A stretch of DNA of 64,000 bases, taken from assembly GCA_903951425.1 (NCBI GenBank), contig CAJBBX010000148.1, positions 1 through 64,000 on the forward strand. The letters are read 5' to 3'. Under the pieces are notes generated by a model, which was not told where the DNA came from, made no database searches, and was given only the letters and a program-made list of their open reading frames with translations. Each line of letters starts with the position of its first letter. Within the stretch, counting starts at the first letter, position 1. Made by a program: the position numbers and the translations under genes. This DNA is from an uncultured Chthonomonas sp. (GTDB lineage Bacteria; Armatimonadota; Chthonomonadetes; Chthonomonadales; CAJBBX01). Shown one piece after another: positions 62,855-64,000 of the stretch.

Positions 62855-63432
62855 AGGTAGCCCGGTGGGTCTATGGCCTGATGCAGATCTGGCCCCGGTG
62901 CGTCCGGGGTACACTCCGTGCCCTGCGACGCCCGCTCTTCGCGCATTGCGGCCGCAACGTGCGGTTCGACCCCACGGCCCACTACACCTATGCCGGCATC
63001 AGCGTGGGCGATCACTGCAGCCTTGGCGACCGTGGGATCATGCTCGCATCGGATTCGCGCATCATTATCGGCAACCATGTGATATTCGGCCCCGAGGTGG
63101 CGATCATCGCCGGCAATCACAACATCGCCGAAGTGGGTCGATACATCGGCGACGTGTACGACAAGCGCCCCGGCGATGACGAGGACGTCGTCATCGAGGA
63201 TGATGTCTGGCTGGGCGCTCGCGTCACGGTGCTGAAGGGCGTGCGCATCGGCCGCGGTTCGGTCGTCGGCGCCTGTTCCGTGGTGATGCGTAGCCTCCCG
63301 CCCTACAGCATCGCTACCGGGTCGCCAGCCCGCGTGCTGCGCCGACGGTGGGATGTGGAGACCATCCTGCGCCATGAGGAGGCCCTCTACTCGCCCGAGG
63401 CGCGTCTCTCGCGGGAACAGCTGCGGGCCTAG
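62851..63432 (+). CDS. Hexapeptide-repeat O-acetyltransferase
   Basis: 193-aa left-handed beta-helix acyltransferase (WcaF/NodL-like). Hexapeptide repeats run from ISVGDHCSLGDRGIML through IIIGNHVIFGPEVAIIAGNH to VIEDDVWLGARVTVLKGVRIGRGSVVGACSVV. The catalytic His is likely that in IAGNHNIAE. The end, SIATGSPARVLRRRW, is the family closing. It transfers acetyl from acetyl-CoA to a sugar hydroxyl of the polysaccharide or precursor. GTG 62851 overlaps the previous stop (GTGA). A TATACT box at 63448 after its stop may start a new transcript for the transporter. Confidence 0.9.
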   Translation: MKVARWVYGLMQIWPRCVRGTLRALRRPLFAHCGRNVRFDPTAHYTYAGISVGDHCSLGDRGIMLASDSRIIIGNHVIFGPEVAIIAGNHNIAEVGRYIGDVYDKRPGDDEDVVIEDDVWLGARVTVLKGVRIGRGSVVGACSVVMRSLPPYSIATGSPARVLRRRWDVETILRHEEALYSPEARLSREQLRA

Positions 63433-63521
63433 CACGGGTCCCGAAGGTATACTGGTAGTCTGCTACCTGCCGCGTACCTTCCCTGTGCCAACGCCAATGC
63501 CATCCGAGGTTATGTCACGCC

Positions 63522-64000
63522 ATGTCGGTTCGAGCGGAGCCGGAAGCGGACGCGCGCCCATGGTCGCTAATCATACGCCCCGTCCGAGGTCTGCTAGACC
63601 TGCGCCTGGGCCTCCTACTGCAATATCGCGACCTGGTTACGCTCTTCGTGCGCCGCGACTTTGTAGCCGTCTATAAGCAGACTATTCTGGGCCCCCTGTG
63701 GCATCTGGTGCAGCCCATCCTCACCACGGTCACCTTCACGATCATCTTCGGGAACATCGCCCGGCTACCCACCGACGGCCTGCCCAGCTTCCTCTTCTAC
63801 ATGGGCGGCACCGTCATCTGGACCTACTTCGCCAACTGCGTGACGGCTACGTCGCAGACCTTCTCGCACAACGCCCAGCTCTTCGGTAAGGTCTACTTCC
63901 CGCGCATCGTCGTGCCCGTGGCCACGGCGTTATCGAACCTGATCGCTTTCGCCATCCAGTTCATCCTGTTTGTCGCTCTGGCGCTCTGGTATGCCGGCCA
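63522..64000 (+). CDS. ABC-2 type polysaccharide export permease, 3' partial
   Basis: The first 159 residues of a permease of the Wzm/KpsM/TagG class. A cytoplasmic N-terminal stretch ends in YRDLVTLFVRRDFVAVYKQTILGPLWHLVQP, the amphipathic signature before TM1 in O-antigen and teichoic-acid exporters. It continues with VTFTIIFGNIARLPTDGLPSFLFYMGGTVIWTYFANCV and FGKVYFPRIVVPVATALSNL. It pumps a completed lipid-linked glycan across the inner membrane with an ATPase that must lie beyond the window. The ATG at 63522 has CGAGG 12 bases upstream, so the start is tentative. The gap from 63433 holds a TATACT box at 63448-63453 without a matching -35. Confidence 0.9.
   Translation, partial: MSVRAEPEADARPWSLIIRPVRGLLDLRLGLLLQYRDLVTLFVRRDFVAVYKQTILGPLWHLVQPILTTVTFTIIFGNIARLPTDGLPSFLFYMGGTVIWTYFANCVTATSQTFSHNAQLFGKVYFPRIVVPVATALSNLIAFAIQFILFVALALWYAG

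Overview
This 64-kb window is a GC-rich (roughly two-thirds GC) chromosomal segment, densely coded, with many GTG/TTG starts and ATGA/GTGA stop-start overlaps. The gene set points to a heterotrophic, polysaccharide-degrading bacterium. It holds secreted glycoside hydrolases, DUF1080, ThuA, paired Gfo/Idh/MocA and TIM-barrel sugar isomerase genes, and a DUF1559-type prepilin whose start resembles those common in Armatimonadota. I infer Armatimonadota (Planctomycetota-like relatives are the alternative), from gene content only. No rRNA, tRNA, CRISPR array or intact insertion sequence was recognised.

Layout. 1-3123: two translationally coupled dynamin-like GTPases, the first cut by the window edge. 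3109-12100: secreted carbohydrate-active genes on the minus strand (a 1190-aa probable TIM-barrel glycosidase, a GH95-like fucosidase with a LamG domain, a GTGA-coupled polysaccharide deacetylase), plus a divergent beta-propeller glycosidase-like gene. 12334-13029: an unknown secreted protein between imperfect direct repeats. 13341-23022: a seven-gene plus-strand sugar operon (phosphomannose-isomerase-like cupin, two sugar isomerase/epimerase barrels, two Gfo/Idh/MocA oxidoreductases, a HEAT-repeat/DUF1080 hydrolase, a sodium/solute symporter). It ends at a 54-bp tandem hairpin repeat. 23172-27580: a DUF4139-like secreted protein, a chimeric Tat-leader/PIN-tail remnant, a small membrane protein, a ThuA protein and a UROD-like protein. 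27764-30844: enolase, pyruvate kinase and an FtsB/DivIC-like protein. 30866-37717: three secreted proteins (an unknown, a GH106-like rhamnosidase and an SGNH hydrolase). 38020-43789: prepilin, small membrane protein and Lhr helicase. 43844-44783: a Panacea-type toxin-antitoxin-like pair in which both genes are frameshifted. 44878-47606: an intact C-terminal processing protease paired with a paralogue that has lost its catalytic Ser and Lys. 47804-53437: rpiB, glyA, dCMP deaminase, a TagO/WecA-type transferase, wecB and an AI-2E family membrane protein. 53571-64000: an exopolysaccharide locus (Wzc-type tyrosine kinase with a Tyr-Gly tail, Wza-type export protein, RmlC-like, CapE/F/G for UDP-L-FucNAc, RmlA, deacetylase-like, hexapeptide acyltransferase, ABC-2 permease) that runs off the window.

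How it fits together. The central operon reads as a pathway that oxidises, cleaves and imports glycosides outside the cytoplasm and then isomerises the products inside. The right-hand third makes lipid-linked sugar and nucleotide-sugar precursors (TagO/WecA, WecB, CapEFG, RmlA) and the machinery that assembles and exports a surface polysaccharide. The most notable oddities are the catalytically dead CtpA paralogue, the doubly frameshifted Panacea locus, the Tat-leader duplication fused to a PIN-like tail, the Tyr-Gly kinase tail, and several families of intergenic hairpins and repeats. Functional statements are family-level inference from reading the sequence; no database search was possible.
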